Part shown: positions 15,326-22,309 of the stretch, in pieces
Layout: every line of letters starts with the position of its first letter
Numbering within the stretch: position 1 is the stretch's first letter
DNA from: a virus
Strand: one strand, 5' to 3'
Length of the DNA stretch: 33,679 nucleotides
IMG/VR virus record: IMGVR_UViG_3300045918_000843
Coordinates: 1-33,679 of that record
The notes under the pieces: model-generated
What the model saw: the letters and a program-made list of their open reading frames with translations, nothing else
Told to the model about the DNA's origin: nothing
Databases searched by the model: none
Program-made: the position numbers and the translations under genes

Positions 15326-15571
15326 ATGCAACTCAAATCAATGGGAATCCTCGGCGCAATCTTTGCGATGGCGTTATCGACTCGCAGTACCGATCCACGT
15401 AGCCGTGAATTGAACCGTTCAAGTCGCACTCGTAATCAGCCTGATGTCGATAAGCCGTGCTTTGGCGACAAGCTAGCACGCAAGGCGCTCAAAGGCCGCA
15501 TCGGTACGTGCCACGGCACTGGCTATGTAGCTAGCAAGGCGGCAAAAAAGCGCCGCAATGCGATCAAGTAA
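15326..15571 (+). CDS. Small basic hypothetical protein, possibly exported
   Basis: An 81-residue protein. The first about 20 residues (MQLKSMGILGAIFAMALST) could be a signal peptide or membrane anchor. The remainder is strongly basic (SRELNRSSRTRNQ, KLARKALKGRIG, AAKKRRNAIK) with two Cys. No family recognised. It sits between two small early genes with a normal binding site (AAAGAAAA). Its end overlaps an upstream in-frame extension of the next gene, which is why a later start was chosen for that gene. Confidence 0.5.
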   Translation: MQLKSMGILGAIFAMALSTRSTDPRSRELNRSSRTRNQPDVDKPCFGDKLARKALKGRIGTCHGTGYVASKAAKKRRNAIK

Positions 15572-15581
15572 AGAGCACACC

Positions 15582-15752
15582 ATGAAAGTAACCATCACTT
15601 TAGAAGACGAAGCAAACGGCGATATGACTGCGCAAATCGACTTTGATCCACCCATAGATGAAAACACAGCCGAGACGACAGCAGGCAGATTAGGGCTCGA
15701 AATCGTACACCTCTTAAAGAATAAAGCGACAGAAGTTTCTGTTGAGGATTAA
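15582..15752 (+). CDS. Small acidic hypothetical protein, 56 residues
   Basis: MKVTITLEDEANGDMTAQIDF starts at 15582 after AAAGAG; the in-frame ATG at 15558 is inside the preceding gene. It is acidic and of mixed alpha/beta composition (beta hairpin, then a helix ETTAGRLGLEIVHLLKN). It looks like the short MKVTITL-type proteins found in Mu-like early regions. It is the last gene before the paired hairpins at 15770-15841. Function unknown. Confidence 0.6.
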   Translation: MKVTITLEDEANGDMTAQIDFDPPIDENTAETTAGRLGLEIVHLLKNKATEVSVED

Positions 15753-15769
15753 TTTATTTATTTGAGTCA

Positions 15770-15841
15770 GGCGGAAGCAATGCAGTTGCCGCCTTTTATC
15801 CCCGAGGCCTGTGTCTGTGGCATGGTGCTTCGGGGCTTTTT
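15770..15841 (+). terminator. Two tandem intrinsic-terminator-like hairpins
   Basis: The first hairpin (15770-15793) pairs GGCG with CGCC and GCAA with TTGC, and is followed by TTTT. The second pairs CCCCGAGGC with GCTTCGGGG (15800-15835, one G-U) and is followed by CTTTTT (15836-15841). Both have rightward terminator form and separate the transposition operon from the gene starting at 15894. Confidence 0.75.
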
Positions 15842-15893
15842 GATGACGCTTTAAACGCCGTTTAGAGCTTCACCAAAAAGGAGTTAAACCAAG

Positions 15894-16499
15894 ATGATGA
15901 ATGACGAATATCCAACCCAAAGACGCGTTGATGCTGCACGCACTACTGCGCCAAAAACGACAGGCGCATCTAGCGTTTTTAGTATGGGCGGCAGCCCTGC
16001 TGCACCGCCTGCAAAATCCAAACGCAAAGGCGAAGACTCGCCAATGTTTCTGATTTTGCGGGCGTTAGATTCAGGTGTAGCGCTAACAGCGACCCAACTG
16101 GCAATTCAAGTTGAACTTGATAACAAGGTGGTCTCTCAAGCTTTGTATGGTATGAATAAGAACTTTCTTGTGCGCAGAATTGGGCACGCATACGAGATCA
16201 CCAGAGCTGGCAAAACGCGACTGTCAAACTTTGATGCAGACGCCAAATTCAGCAAGCCAAAAAGCAAGCTATCGCCAGTCGTTGAGAAATTCATAGCTGA
16301 TGCGACTCAATCCATACATTCCATAGTCGAGGTGATGCCTAAACCGCTAACGATTCGGCTTGCGTACTTTAACGATGGCGGCGTGATGGTCGAGCGGGGC
16401 ACAGCGCGGCTTGAATTGACACCTGAAGACGTACTGACGGTGGTCGAATTCTTTGCCAAAGTTGGCGTGGGAGCGGAGGCAAGCCATGCCAGCCTATAA
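15894..16499 (+). CDS. Putative winged-helix protein, 201 residues
   Basis: First gene after the terminators, with a strong AAGGAG site 9 bases before the start. Residues 1-50 are low-complexity and basic. Residues about 52-110 read as a winged helix (MFLILRALDSGVALTATQLAIQVELDNKVVSQALYGMNKN, then FLVRRIGHAYEITRAGKTRLSNF). The C-terminal domain (about 125-195) is of mixed alpha/beta type and ends EDVLTVVEFFAKVGVGAE. A transcription regulator role is inferred from the fold prediction only. The end overlaps the ASCH remnant by 14 bases. Confidence 0.65.
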   Translation: MMNDEYPTQRRVDAARTTAPKTTGASSVFSMGGSPAAPPAKSKRKGEDSPMFLILRALDSGVALTATQLAIQVELDNKVVSQALYGMNKNFLVRRIGHAYEITRAGKTRLSNFDADAKFSKPKSKLSPVVEKFIADATQSIHSIVEVMPKPLTIRLAYFNDGGVMVERGTARLELTPEDVLTVVEFFAKVGVGAEASHASL

Positions 16500-16688
16500 C
16501 TTTCAAAAGCAATTTGCACCCGCCGTCGAGCGCGGTGAGAAGCTCTGCACCATCCGCCGCAAAGCACCTAAGGTGGGCGATAAGGCGTATCTCTACACAG
16601 GAATGCGCACTAAGGCTTGCCGTCCGCTGGGCGTGGGTGTGGCAACGACTTCGACGGCTTTTTGATTGAGTGGGAGAAGCAAGCATGA
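16486..16688 (+). pseudogene. Degraded ASCH-domain gene with internal deletion and frameshift
   Basis: The N-terminus (MPAYNFQKQFAPAVERGEKLCTIRR, LYTGMRTKACRPLG) is a clear phage ASCH-domain start, a predicted RNA-binding fold. The open frame then stops at 16665 after a short unrelated tail, about 59 residues in all, whereas intact relatives I remember are over 100. The expected family ending (FDGFLIEWEK) appears in another frame at 16650-16682 and runs to TGA 16686-16688, overlapping the HNH start. The middle of the gene is therefore missing, with a frame change at the junction near 16630-16641. It is upstream-coupled to the 15894 gene. Confidence 0.75.
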
Positions 16689-17329
16689 CTAAAAGCCGTC
16701 ACATCAACACTCCGCGTAAGTCTTGGACAGCGCTTGAAATCGCGCAGCTGACGAAGCGATATCCAAACGAAACAGCATCCGATTTAGCGACTGCCTTTGG
16801 TGTAATGACGTCCGTTATTTATGCAAAAGCACGTCGCCTCGGCTTGCATAAATCAGCCGAATTTTTAGCGAGTGAAAAATCTGGTCGGCTTGATGGCATC
16901 AAGGGGGCAGCGACACGATTTGCTAAGGGCGGTCAAAGCTGGAATGCTGGCATGACTGGCCTAAAAATTGGTGGCACACAGACGCAATTTAAGCCGGGGC
17001 AAGTACCTCACAACTACACACCGATCGGAACGATACGCACCACCACGAAAGATATGTATTGGAAGGTCAAAGTAGCCGAGCCAAACGTGTGGGAGTTTCT
17101 ACATCGCCACACATGGGAAGCCGTAAACGGAGTGATTCCCGAAGGCCATGCATTGTTATTTAAAGACAAAAACCGAAACAACTGCGCGATAGAAAACTTG
17201 GAGCTGGTGACACGCGCTGAGCTAAGCCGCCGTAATTGCGTTTGGCACACCTGGCCATTGGAGCTGAAGCAAGTCATTCGGTTGAACAACAAACTCATCA
17301 AGGAAATTAAAAATGCAACAAAACAATAA
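16685..17329 (+). CDS. HNH endonuclease (homing-type) with N-terminal HTH
   Basis: A 214-residue protein. The N-terminal half has a Myb/HTH-like segment (WTALEIAQLTKRYPNETASDLATAFGV, VIYAKARRLGL) that would give DNA specificity. The C-terminal HNH_3 core contains WEFLHRHTWEAVNG (His140/His142), PEGHALLFKDKNRNNCAIENLELVT (His155, Asn166). Such free-standing nucleases move between phage genomes and also occur as phage packaging or host-DNA nucleases. ATG 16685 overlaps the stop of the broken ASCH remnant as ATGA. The adjacent remnant suggests local rearrangement. Confidence 0.85.
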   Translation: MTKSRHINTPRKSWTALEIAQLTKRYPNETASDLATAFGVMTSVIYAKARRLGLHKSAEFLASEKSGRLDGIKGAATRFAKGGQSWNAGMTGLKIGGTQTQFKPGQVPHNYTPIGTIRTTTKDMYWKVKVAEPNVWEFLHRHTWEAVNGVIPEGHALLFKDKNRNNCAIENLELVTRAELSRRNCVWHTWPLELKQVIRLNNKLIKEIKNATKQ

Positions 17330-17576
17330 ATCTCTTGCCGATGTGCGTACGCATCTGTTCGCGGCACTGGACGGTCTGAAGGATGGCTCAATGGCGATTG
17401 ATAAAGCGATGGCGATCAGAGACATCGGGCAGACGCTCATCAACAGCGCCAAGGTTGAGGTTGATTTCCTACGAGTAACCGATGGCCAAGCGTCAGGGTT
17501 TATCGAGTCAGCGACCAAGCCGCCAGCGTTGCCCAATGGGATCAAGGGCGTAACACGTCATTTGATGAACGGATGA
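17313..17576 (+). CDS. Conserved phage hypothetical protein, 87 residues
   Basis: Contains the pattern LADVRTHLFAALDGLKDGSMAIDKAMAIRDIGQTLINSAKVEVDFL, common in small proteins of the middle region of many temperate phages. It is helical, with a C-terminal Pro/Gly segment ending in GVTRHLMNG. It starts inside the HNH gene's last codons and ends overlapping the DUF7220-like start, so translation is coupled. No established function. Confidence 0.7.
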   Translation: MQQNNKSLADVRTHLFAALDGLKDGSMAIDKAMAIRDIGQTLINSAKVEVDFLRVTDGQASGFIESATKPPALPNGIKGVTRHLMNG

Positions 17577-17827
17577 GCAGCATGACCCGCCTCACTACTC
17601 CCATGACCCAATCCCGCCTCCAATCCTTTATCGAAGCATGGTCAAACACGCTAATCGGCTACTTCATCAACTTGGCCGTGCAGCTGGTGGTCTATCCGTT
17701 TTACGGCGCAACTTTTAGCTTTGGCCAAAACATCCAGATTGGCCTCATTTTTATGGTGGTCAGTATGGTGCGGTCTTATGTGCTGCGGCGGGTTTTTAAT
17801 GCGCGGGTTGGGGGTAAGAAGTCGTGA
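17573..17827 (+). CDS. DUF7220-like small membrane protein
   Basis: An 84-residue protein with two hydrophobic segments (about 26-45, IGYFINLAVQLVVYPFYG, and about 52-68, IQIGLIFMVVSMVRSYVL), then a basic tail RRVFNARVGGKK. The order SRLQSFIEAWSNTLIGYFINLAVQ...SMVRSYVLRRVFN matches what I recall of DUF7220, frequent just before gemA in Mu-like phages. ATG 17573 is used, but ATG 17582 or 17603 could also serve. Function unknown. Confidence 0.75.
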   Translation: MSSMTRLTTPMTQSRLQSFIEAWSNTLIGYFINLAVQLVVYPFYGATFSFGQNIQIGLIFMVVSMVRSYVLRRVFNARVGGKKS

Positions 17828-18312
17828 GCGACCTTACCAAACACTACATCCAGCTCGTGGGCATTGCTAAGTCTTGGGCTTGCAAAAACATCGCTGGCTG
17901 GGATGACCAGATGCACCGTGATTTATTAGCTCGGCATGGGGCGGCTGAACGCGATGGCCGCACCTCTGCCAGTACTCTTAACGCGCCGCAGTTGGATGCG
18001 GTGCTATCGGATTACGAAGCTCGCGGCTGGACGCGCCAGCGCCGCCAGTTTGCGGAGCACGCCGTGGGCGCTAGCAATGGCGGTCAAAGTACCGTCCGCA
18101 CAGTTCGCGCTGTGCCTGCCCGTATCGCTCTTATTGTCAAGCTGTGGGCTGGTCTTGCCGAGGCAGGCAAGATTGAGCATGGCGACCGTAAGGCGCTGCT
18201 GGCTTGGGTAGAGCGTCAGACGGGACACACCGTGCCGAACCTTGATGCGCTGACTGTGCCCGAGTGCCAAAAGCTGATCGAGGCCCTCAAGGGCTATATG
18301 GCTCGCAAGTAA
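17824..18312 (+). CDS. gemA: GemA-like regulatory protein (Mu gp16, DUF1018)
   Basis: A 162-residue protein of the GemA family, which in Mu alters host gene expression and DNA supercoiling during lytic growth. The signature is an N-terminal HYIQLVGIAKSWACKNIAGWDDQMHRDLLARHG and a C-terminal LIVKLWAGLAEAGKIEHGDRKALLAWVERQTG, with ECQKLIEALKGY at the end. The start is GTG 17824, overlapping the preceding stop. It is directly followed by mor, as in Mu. Confidence 0.88.
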   Translation: MSDLTKHYIQLVGIAKSWACKNIAGWDDQMHRDLLARHGAAERDGRTSASTLNAPQLDAVLSDYEARGWTRQRRQFAEHAVGASNGGQSTVRTVRAVPARIALIVKLWAGLAEAGKIEHGDRKALLAWVERQTGHTVPNLDALTVPECQKLIEALKGYMARK

Positions 18313-18332
18313 CGCAGCAGCAGTAACAAGCC

Positions 18333-18806
18333 ATGAGTAAGCTCCGCGCCCGTCAACCCATTCAGCCTGTCCATCGCAAGCCTAAAGAGCAAGCGGTGTT
18401 GGATTGGCCGCTTGTGGAGGATGATCTGCTGCGCACGCTGCCGCCTATCTTGCGTGCTGTGGTGAAGGCGCTAGGGTTTAGCGGTGCGCGGGATTTTTTA
18501 GAAGAGCATGGCGGCGTGAACGTGTGGATACCGCAATTCAAAGAGACAGCCTATGGCCGTAGTGCTCAAGAGTTGGCGCGGCTGCGCATCACACTAGAGC
18601 CACACATAGACGCTACACGCCGCGTGACGCTGCCAAAAGTGGATAAATTATTTTTGAGCTATCGCAACCTCACCATCCAGCGCGAGCATGGTCGGATGAG
18701 TGCTCCACAGCTTGCCAAGCGCTACAAGCTGACCTCCCGCCATATCACCAATATCTTGGCAGGTGATGTGGGCATCAAGCCACAGATGGCTTTTGCGTTT
18801 GGATGA
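18333..18806 (+). CDS. mor: Mor/C-family transcription activator of late genes
   Basis: A 157-residue activator. The N-terminal dimerisation half has LPPILRAVVKALGFSGARDFLEEHGGVNVWIP. The C-terminal HTH is FLSYRNLTIQREHGRMSAPQLAKRYKLTSRHITNILAG, the Mor-family arrangement. Only one such gene is present in the window, whereas Mu uses Mor then C, so it may drive the late operons directly. The nearly identical dyads at 18949-18969 (just downstream) and 7126-7146 are its likely sites. A product of the middle operon with gemA. Confidence 0.9.
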   Translation: MSKLRARQPIQPVHRKPKEQAVLDWPLVEDDLLRTLPPILRAVVKALGFSGARDFLEEHGGVNVWIPQFKETAYGRSAQELARLRITLEPHIDATRRVTLPKVDKLFLSYRNLTIQREHGRMSAPQLAKRYKLTSRHITNILAGDVGIKPQMAFAFG

Positions 18807-18948
18807 TACTGCCACTACTCGCGCACTAAGCCGTTTAAACGCATTCGAATGCGCGCCTTCTGGCCTAGTTGGTATGCTGATGCCACTCAAGGCTTAAAAC
18901 GCCTAAAACAGCCCCTAACACAGAGCGTGCAAAAAGTAAGCGCATAGA

Positions 18949-18997
18949 CCGCAGGAAGTATTTCCCACGTGGTGCTAATGCCCCATAAATTTGACAC
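18949..18997 (+). promoter_or_regulatory. Candidate late promoter of the head/tail operon with activator dyad
   Basis: The 21-base dyad at 18949-18969 (core GGAAGTATTTCC) matches the lysis-operon site at 18 of 21 positions. TGACAC (18992-18997) follows TTTCCC after 25 bases, exactly as there. CATAAA (18984-18989), about 27 bases from the dyad centre, is a plausible -10, and no -35 is visible. Transcription would then begin near 18997, which argues against a TTG start at 18991 for gpI. Confidence 0.68.
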
Positions 18998-19032
18998 TAC
19001 ATCCATCGCAACTAATTGATGGAATTCAAACA

Positions 19033-20046
19033 GTGTCAAAGCATCAAAAATCACCTCTAGGTCACAAACCCACGACCGCTGTTGCGGCTTTGAGCTTTGA
19101 GATTGGTGCGCTTGGCTCGGTTAAAGACTCCGCGCACTTGTTGCCTGTTGGCCCTTTCCGCGCTACCGATGGTCGCCCTTACGAGTGCACTAATTGGTTG
19201 CTGGATGCCGATATCGCCGCTCGCGTGATTACTCGCATGGCTGATCGCGCCAATGACACCTTGATTGACTATGAGCACCAAAGCCTCAACGCATCCATGA
19301 ATGGTCGGCCTGCCCCTGCGGCTGGCTGGTTCAAAAAAATGCAGTGGGTCGATGGTAAGGGCTTGTTTGCCGTAGGCATCGACTGGGTAGCTGACGCTGC
19401 CGAGATGATCGCCGCCAAAAAATACCGCTATATCAGTGCGGTGTTTTCTTATTACGCAGCCACTGGAGAGGTCTTAGAGATTGTCTCCGTGGCGCTCACC
19501 AACACGCCAGCCCTGGACGGCTTAGACGACGTGTGCGAATGCGCTGCGCTCTCGCGCTCTGCTTTTTTCGATTCTTCAACCAATCCATCATCTAACGGAG
19601 GAACTATGGATCCACGAGACCAGCAAATTGTTGCACTAACGACTGAGCGCGACGCGCTCAAAGCCAACCAAGCTACAAGCTTGGCAGCACTCACTACCGA
19701 GCGCGATGGGCTAAAGACGCAAGTCGCAGCCTTGACGGCTGAGCGCGATGCGCAGGTGGCGGCTACGACCGCTGCCGCAGCCGAAGCGGATAAAGCCAAG
19801 CACGCTGGGGTGCTATCTGCTGCGCTCACTGCGGGCACGCTTTCACCAGCGCAAAAGCCTTGGGCAGAAAAGCAAAGCCTTGCCGCACTCACCGAATACC
19901 TTGCCGCGACCAAGCCGCTCTTGCCTAACGAACGCCAAGCGGGCGATCTGGGCGCAGGCGGCGCAGAAAGCTTGACGGATGTTGAGCTGGCGACTTGCAC
20001 ACGCATGGGCGTCTCGCCTAAAGATTTCTTGGCTGCCAAGAAGTAA
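19033..20046 (+). CDS. Mu gpI-like prohead protease with C-terminal scaffold domain
   Basis: Head maturation protease fused to scaffold; 337 residues from GTG 19033. The protease part (about 15-180) has AALSFEIGALG, LLPVGPFRATDGRP, DYEHQSLNASMNGRPAPAAGWF and YISAVFSYYAATGEVLEIVSVALTNTPALDG, typical of Mu-like gpI. After SSNGGTMDPRDQQ comes a coiled-coil scaffold with repeated LTTERDALK/LTTERDGLK/LTAERDAQ units, and a C-terminal VELATCTRMGVSPKDFLAAKK that likely binds the capsid protein. The frame is open from TTG 18991. GTG 19033 was chosen because the predicted late transcript starts after 18991 and GATGGA lies about 10 bases upstream. Confidence 0.88.
   Translation: MSKHQKSPLGHKPTTAVAALSFEIGALGSVKDSAHLLPVGPFRATDGRPYECTNWLLDADIAARVITRMADRANDTLIDYEHQSLNASMNGRPAPAAGWFKKMQWVDGKGLFAVGIDWVADAAEMIAAKKYRYISAVFSYYAATGEVLEIVSVALTNTPALDGLDDVCECAALSRSAFFDSSTNPSSNGGTMDPRDQQIVALTTERDALKANQATSLAALTTERDGLKTQVAALTAERDAQVAATTAAAAEADKAKHAGVLSAALTAGTLSPAQKPWAEKQSLAALTEYLAATKPLLPNERQAGDLGAGGAESLTDVELATCTRMGVSPKDFLAAKK
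19606..20046 (+). CDS. Nested in-frame scaffold protein (Mu gpZ equivalent)
   Basis: Inside gpI, in the same frame, ATG 19606 is preceded by ACGGAGGAACT, the best Shine-Dalgarno sequence in the region, at the exact junction between protease and scaffold domains. The 146-residue product would be the free scaffold, with the LTTERD coiled-coil repeats and the capsid-binding tail. Mu makes gpZ in the same way from within I. Separate translation is inferred from the internal binding site. Confidence 0.78.
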   Translation: MDPRDQQIVALTTERDALKANQATSLAALTTERDGLKTQVAALTAERDAQVAATTAAAAEADKAKHAGVLSAALTAGTLSPAQKPWAEKQSLAALTEYLAATKPLLPNERQAGDLGAGGAESLTDVELATCTRMGVSPKDFLAAKK

Positions 20047-20078
20047 TCCACTGATTAACCAACCCAAAAGGAACTGCC

Positions 20079-20978
20079 ATGTTGACCCAAGCACAAATTG
20101 ATGCACTAAAAACCACACTCAAAGCTCGCTTTAATGCGGGCTTGACCCTATCGTCTGACGATTGGAAAAAAGTCGCGGGCTTTATCACCAGTGACTCCAA
20201 GAGCAACACCTATGCGTGGCTGTCTAGCTTCCCAGCTTTTCGCGAATGGGTAGGCGCTCGCACGCACAAAGCGGTTGCTGAGAAGGCCTACAGCGTCGTC
20301 AACAAAAAGTTTGAGAGCACGATTGATGTGCTGCGCACGGACGTGGAAGACGACACCTTCGGTCACTACGCCACGGTGGCCGAGTCTTATGGCCAATCGG
20401 TCAAAGACTTGATGAACGACTTGATTTTTCAGGCGCTGGCCAATGGCTTTACGGGCGCGTGCTACGACGATCAGTACTTCTTCGATACCGATCATCCTGT
20501 GTACGCCAACGAAGACGGCACGGGCGTGGTAACGCCTACCAGCAATATGCAGGCAGGCACAGGCGCTCCGTGGATCATGCTGTGTACCAAACGCGCACCG
20601 AAGGCGCTTTATTTACAAGAGCGTGTGGCACCGCAGTTTGAGGCGCTCACCTCGGCCAACAACACCAACGTGTTTGAGTTGGATGCCTACTCTTTTGGTG
20701 GACGCTGGCGCGGCAATGCGGCTTATGGCTTTTGGCAATGCGCCTTTGGCTCTAAGGCTGCGCTGACCACTGACAACTTCAATGCTGCTTACGACGCCAT
20801 GATGACGCTCAAGGGTGACGGCGCTCGCAAGCTGGGCTTGGTGCCTGATACCTTGCTGGTCGGCACCAGCAACCGCGCTGCTGCCGAGCAAATTTTGCTG
20901 GCCGAGCGTCTTGCCAACGGCGCATCCAACGTCAACTACAAGCGCTTGGAGCTTGTGGTGACACCTTGGATGGCTTAA
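20079..20978 (+). CDS. Major capsid protein, Mu gpT family
   Basis: Main head shell subunit, 299 residues, the usual length. Recognisable segments are AGLTLSSDDWKKVAGFITSDSK, the WLSSFPAFREWVG motif, VVNKKFESTIDVLRTDVEDDTFG, YFFDTDHPVY, and a C-terminal LLVGTSNRAAAEQIL with LELVVTPWM. It probably adopts the HK97 fold. An AAGGAA site precedes the ATG. Its place right after gpI/Z matches Mu gene order. Confidence 0.95.
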   Translation: MLTQAQIDALKTTLKARFNAGLTLSSDDWKKVAGFITSDSKSNTYAWLSSFPAFREWVGARTHKAVAEKAYSVVNKKFESTIDVLRTDVEDDTFGHYATVAESYGQSVKDLMNDLIFQALANGFTGACYDDQYFFDTDHPVYANEDGTGVVTPTSNMQAGTGAPWIMLCTKRAPKALYLQERVAPQFEALTSANNTNVFELDAYSFGGRWRGNAAYGFWQCAFGSKAALTTDNFNAAYDAMMTLKGDGARKLGLVPDTLLVGTSNRAAAEQILLAERLANGASNVNYKRLELVVTPWMA

Positions 20979-21002
20979 CGAAAACCCTATTAGGAGCTAA
21001 CC

Positions 21003-21314
21003 ATGAATTCAATTTATGTGCGCGTATTGCCCAAGACAGGGCTCTCAAAATTCTTCCGCTGCGGTATCGAGTTTGACCAGCAGTGGGCGGAGTTGTCAGA
21101 TTTGGACAAAGCCACCACTAAGCGTTTGCGCGAAGAACAAATGCTGGAGGTCAGTGACAACGTGCCTGCTGACTTGGCATCCGATACGCCAACGGCAGAT
21201 GCACAAGCGGCTGCCGATGTGGAGGCAAAGGCGCAAGCCAAAGCCGCTGCTGACGCTCAGGCCGTCGCCGATGCGCAGGCTGCCGAAGCCGCTAAGAGCA
21301 ACGCTAAAAAGTAA
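21003..21314 (+). CDS. HI1506-like / Mu gp35-like protein with Ala-rich tail
   Basis: A 103-residue protein. The N-terminal half (YVRVLPKTGLSKFFRCGIEFDQQWAEL, KATTKRLREEQMLEV) resembles the HI1506-related family found between capsid and gp36 in Mu-like phages. The last 45 residues are an Ala/Gln/Asp/Lys repeat (ADAQAAADVEAKAQAKAAADAQ), predicted as a helical or disordered tail. The role in virion assembly is not established. Confidence 0.75.
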   Translation: MNSIYVRVLPKTGLSKFFRCGIEFDQQWAELSDLDKATTKRLREEQMLEVSDNVPADLASDTPTADAQAAADVEAKAQAKAAADAQAVADAQAAEAAKSNAKK

Positions 21315-21320
21315 CGCGCC

Positions 21321-21830
21321 ATGAGCTTCGCTACACGCCAAGACCTACTCGCACGTACCAACGCTAGACGTTTGGCACAGTTGGCTATGCCCGCAGACTT
21401 GCCAATGGTGACGCTAGAGGCCATGCGTGCAGCGATTGAAGGCGATAATTTATCGGGCTATGACGTAACGACGCAAAGCGGCTTAGCACTAGGGATTAGC
21501 GCTATCGACAAAGCACTGCAAGATGCGGACGCGCTGATTGTGAGTTATGGCATCCCTCCCAATGTGTCCAGCTCGGCGCTGACGCGCATTGCGTGCACGC
21601 TGGCGATGTACTACTTGCAAGGCGCAGAGCGTTTGCAAAAGGAAGATGCCATTGCTTATGACGGTGCCGTCAAACTGCTCACGCAGCACGCTCGCGGCGA
21701 AGTGACGCTGGCAGCGCCCTCAAGCACGAGCAATGGCAGCTTGCCTGTTGGCGTTGATTTTGCCGTGGTCGATAGCAGCGCTAGGCGTTATCGCGGCGGC
21801 GCTGACGCTAACTGGGAGTCTGGCTCATGA
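21321..21830 (+). CDS. Mu gp36-like connector protein (DUF1320)
   Basis: A 169-residue head-tail connector candidate. The family start SFATRQDLLARTNARRLAQLA is followed by ISAIDKALQDADALIVSYG, LTRIACTLAMYYLQG and a C-terminal RRYRGGADANWESGS, typical of gp36. It overlaps the gp37 gene by 4 bases (ATGA) and follows the gp35-like gene by 6 bases. Confidence 0.9.
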   Translation: MSFATRQDLLARTNARRLAQLAMPADLPMVTLEAMRAAIEGDNLSGYDVTTQSGLALGISAIDKALQDADALIVSYGIPPNVSSSALTRIACTLAMYYLQGAERLQKEDAIAYDGAVKLLTQHARGEVTLAAPSSTSNGSLPVGVDFAVVDSSARRYRGGADANWESGS

Positions 21831-22294
21831 TCTCCGTCTTACCAATCATCCAACGCATCAAGGACGGCAAGCCTGACGGCTTTGCCACGGACTGGTTTCG
21901 CCAAGTGGCAGGCGCAGCAGAGTTTGCACGCTTACGCATGGAGGCACTGCCCTTGCCCGCTTGCTGGGTGGTGCGCGGCCATGACTCGGCCACGCATTTT
22001 GGTGAGCGTACAGAAAACGTCAAGATTGCTTTTGATGTGGTGATTGCCATTACCAACGCCCGCACGCACACGGATGGCGATACCGATGAGGCGTTGGTGC
22101 GTTACCGAGTCGCGGTCAAAAACTTATTGCTGGGCTACGAGATAGACGGTGCAGGCGGGCAGCGCCTGCGCCCCGTCAAGTTTGAGTCTGGTCAAGTTAT
22201 CGAATACACCGATGGCGATATTTGGTGGCGCGACTCCTACACATTTGAGGGACTGGTGACTAACTATTTGCCAGACCCAGAACCTAATACTTAA
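21827..22294 (+). CDS. Mu gp37-like tail completion protein (DUF1834)
   Basis: A 155-residue protein of the DUF1834/gp37 family, thought to form the tail terminator or connector. Seen are VLPIIQRIKDG at the start, the WVVRGHDSATHFGERTENVKIAFDVVIAITNAR beta region, and a C-terminal YTDGDIWWRDSYTFEGLVTNYL typical of such proteins. The sheath gene follows after 15 bases; the small DUF2635 gene (gp38) that Mu has at this place is absent. Confidence 0.85.
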   Translation: MISVLPIIQRIKDGKPDGFATDWFRQVAGAAEFARLRMEALPLPACWVVRGHDSATHFGERTENVKIAFDVVIAITNARTHTDGDTDEALVRYRVAVKNLLLGYEIDGAGGQRLRPVKFESGQVIEYTDGDIWWRDSYTFEGLVTNYLPDPEPNT

Positions 22295-22309
22295 CCACTG
22301 GAGAAATCT

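Noticed and set aside
15852-15864. TAAACG-C-CGTTTA small dyad upstream of the 15894 gene
   Set aside because: It resembles the GTTTAAAC-like words elsewhere but is too short, and no convincing -35/-10 pair accompanies it.
18840-18853. 14-bp perfect palindrome CGCATTCGAATGCG after mor, with CGTTTAAACG beside it
   Set aside because: It is short and about 100 bases upstream of the better-supported dyad at 18949, with no matching copy near the other late operon. It could be part of a weak hairpin, but no T-run follows.
18991-19032. TTG 18991 as start of gpI
   Set aside because: It lacks a ribosome binding site and lies at or before the predicted late transcription start; GTG 19033 is preferred, though the frame is open.
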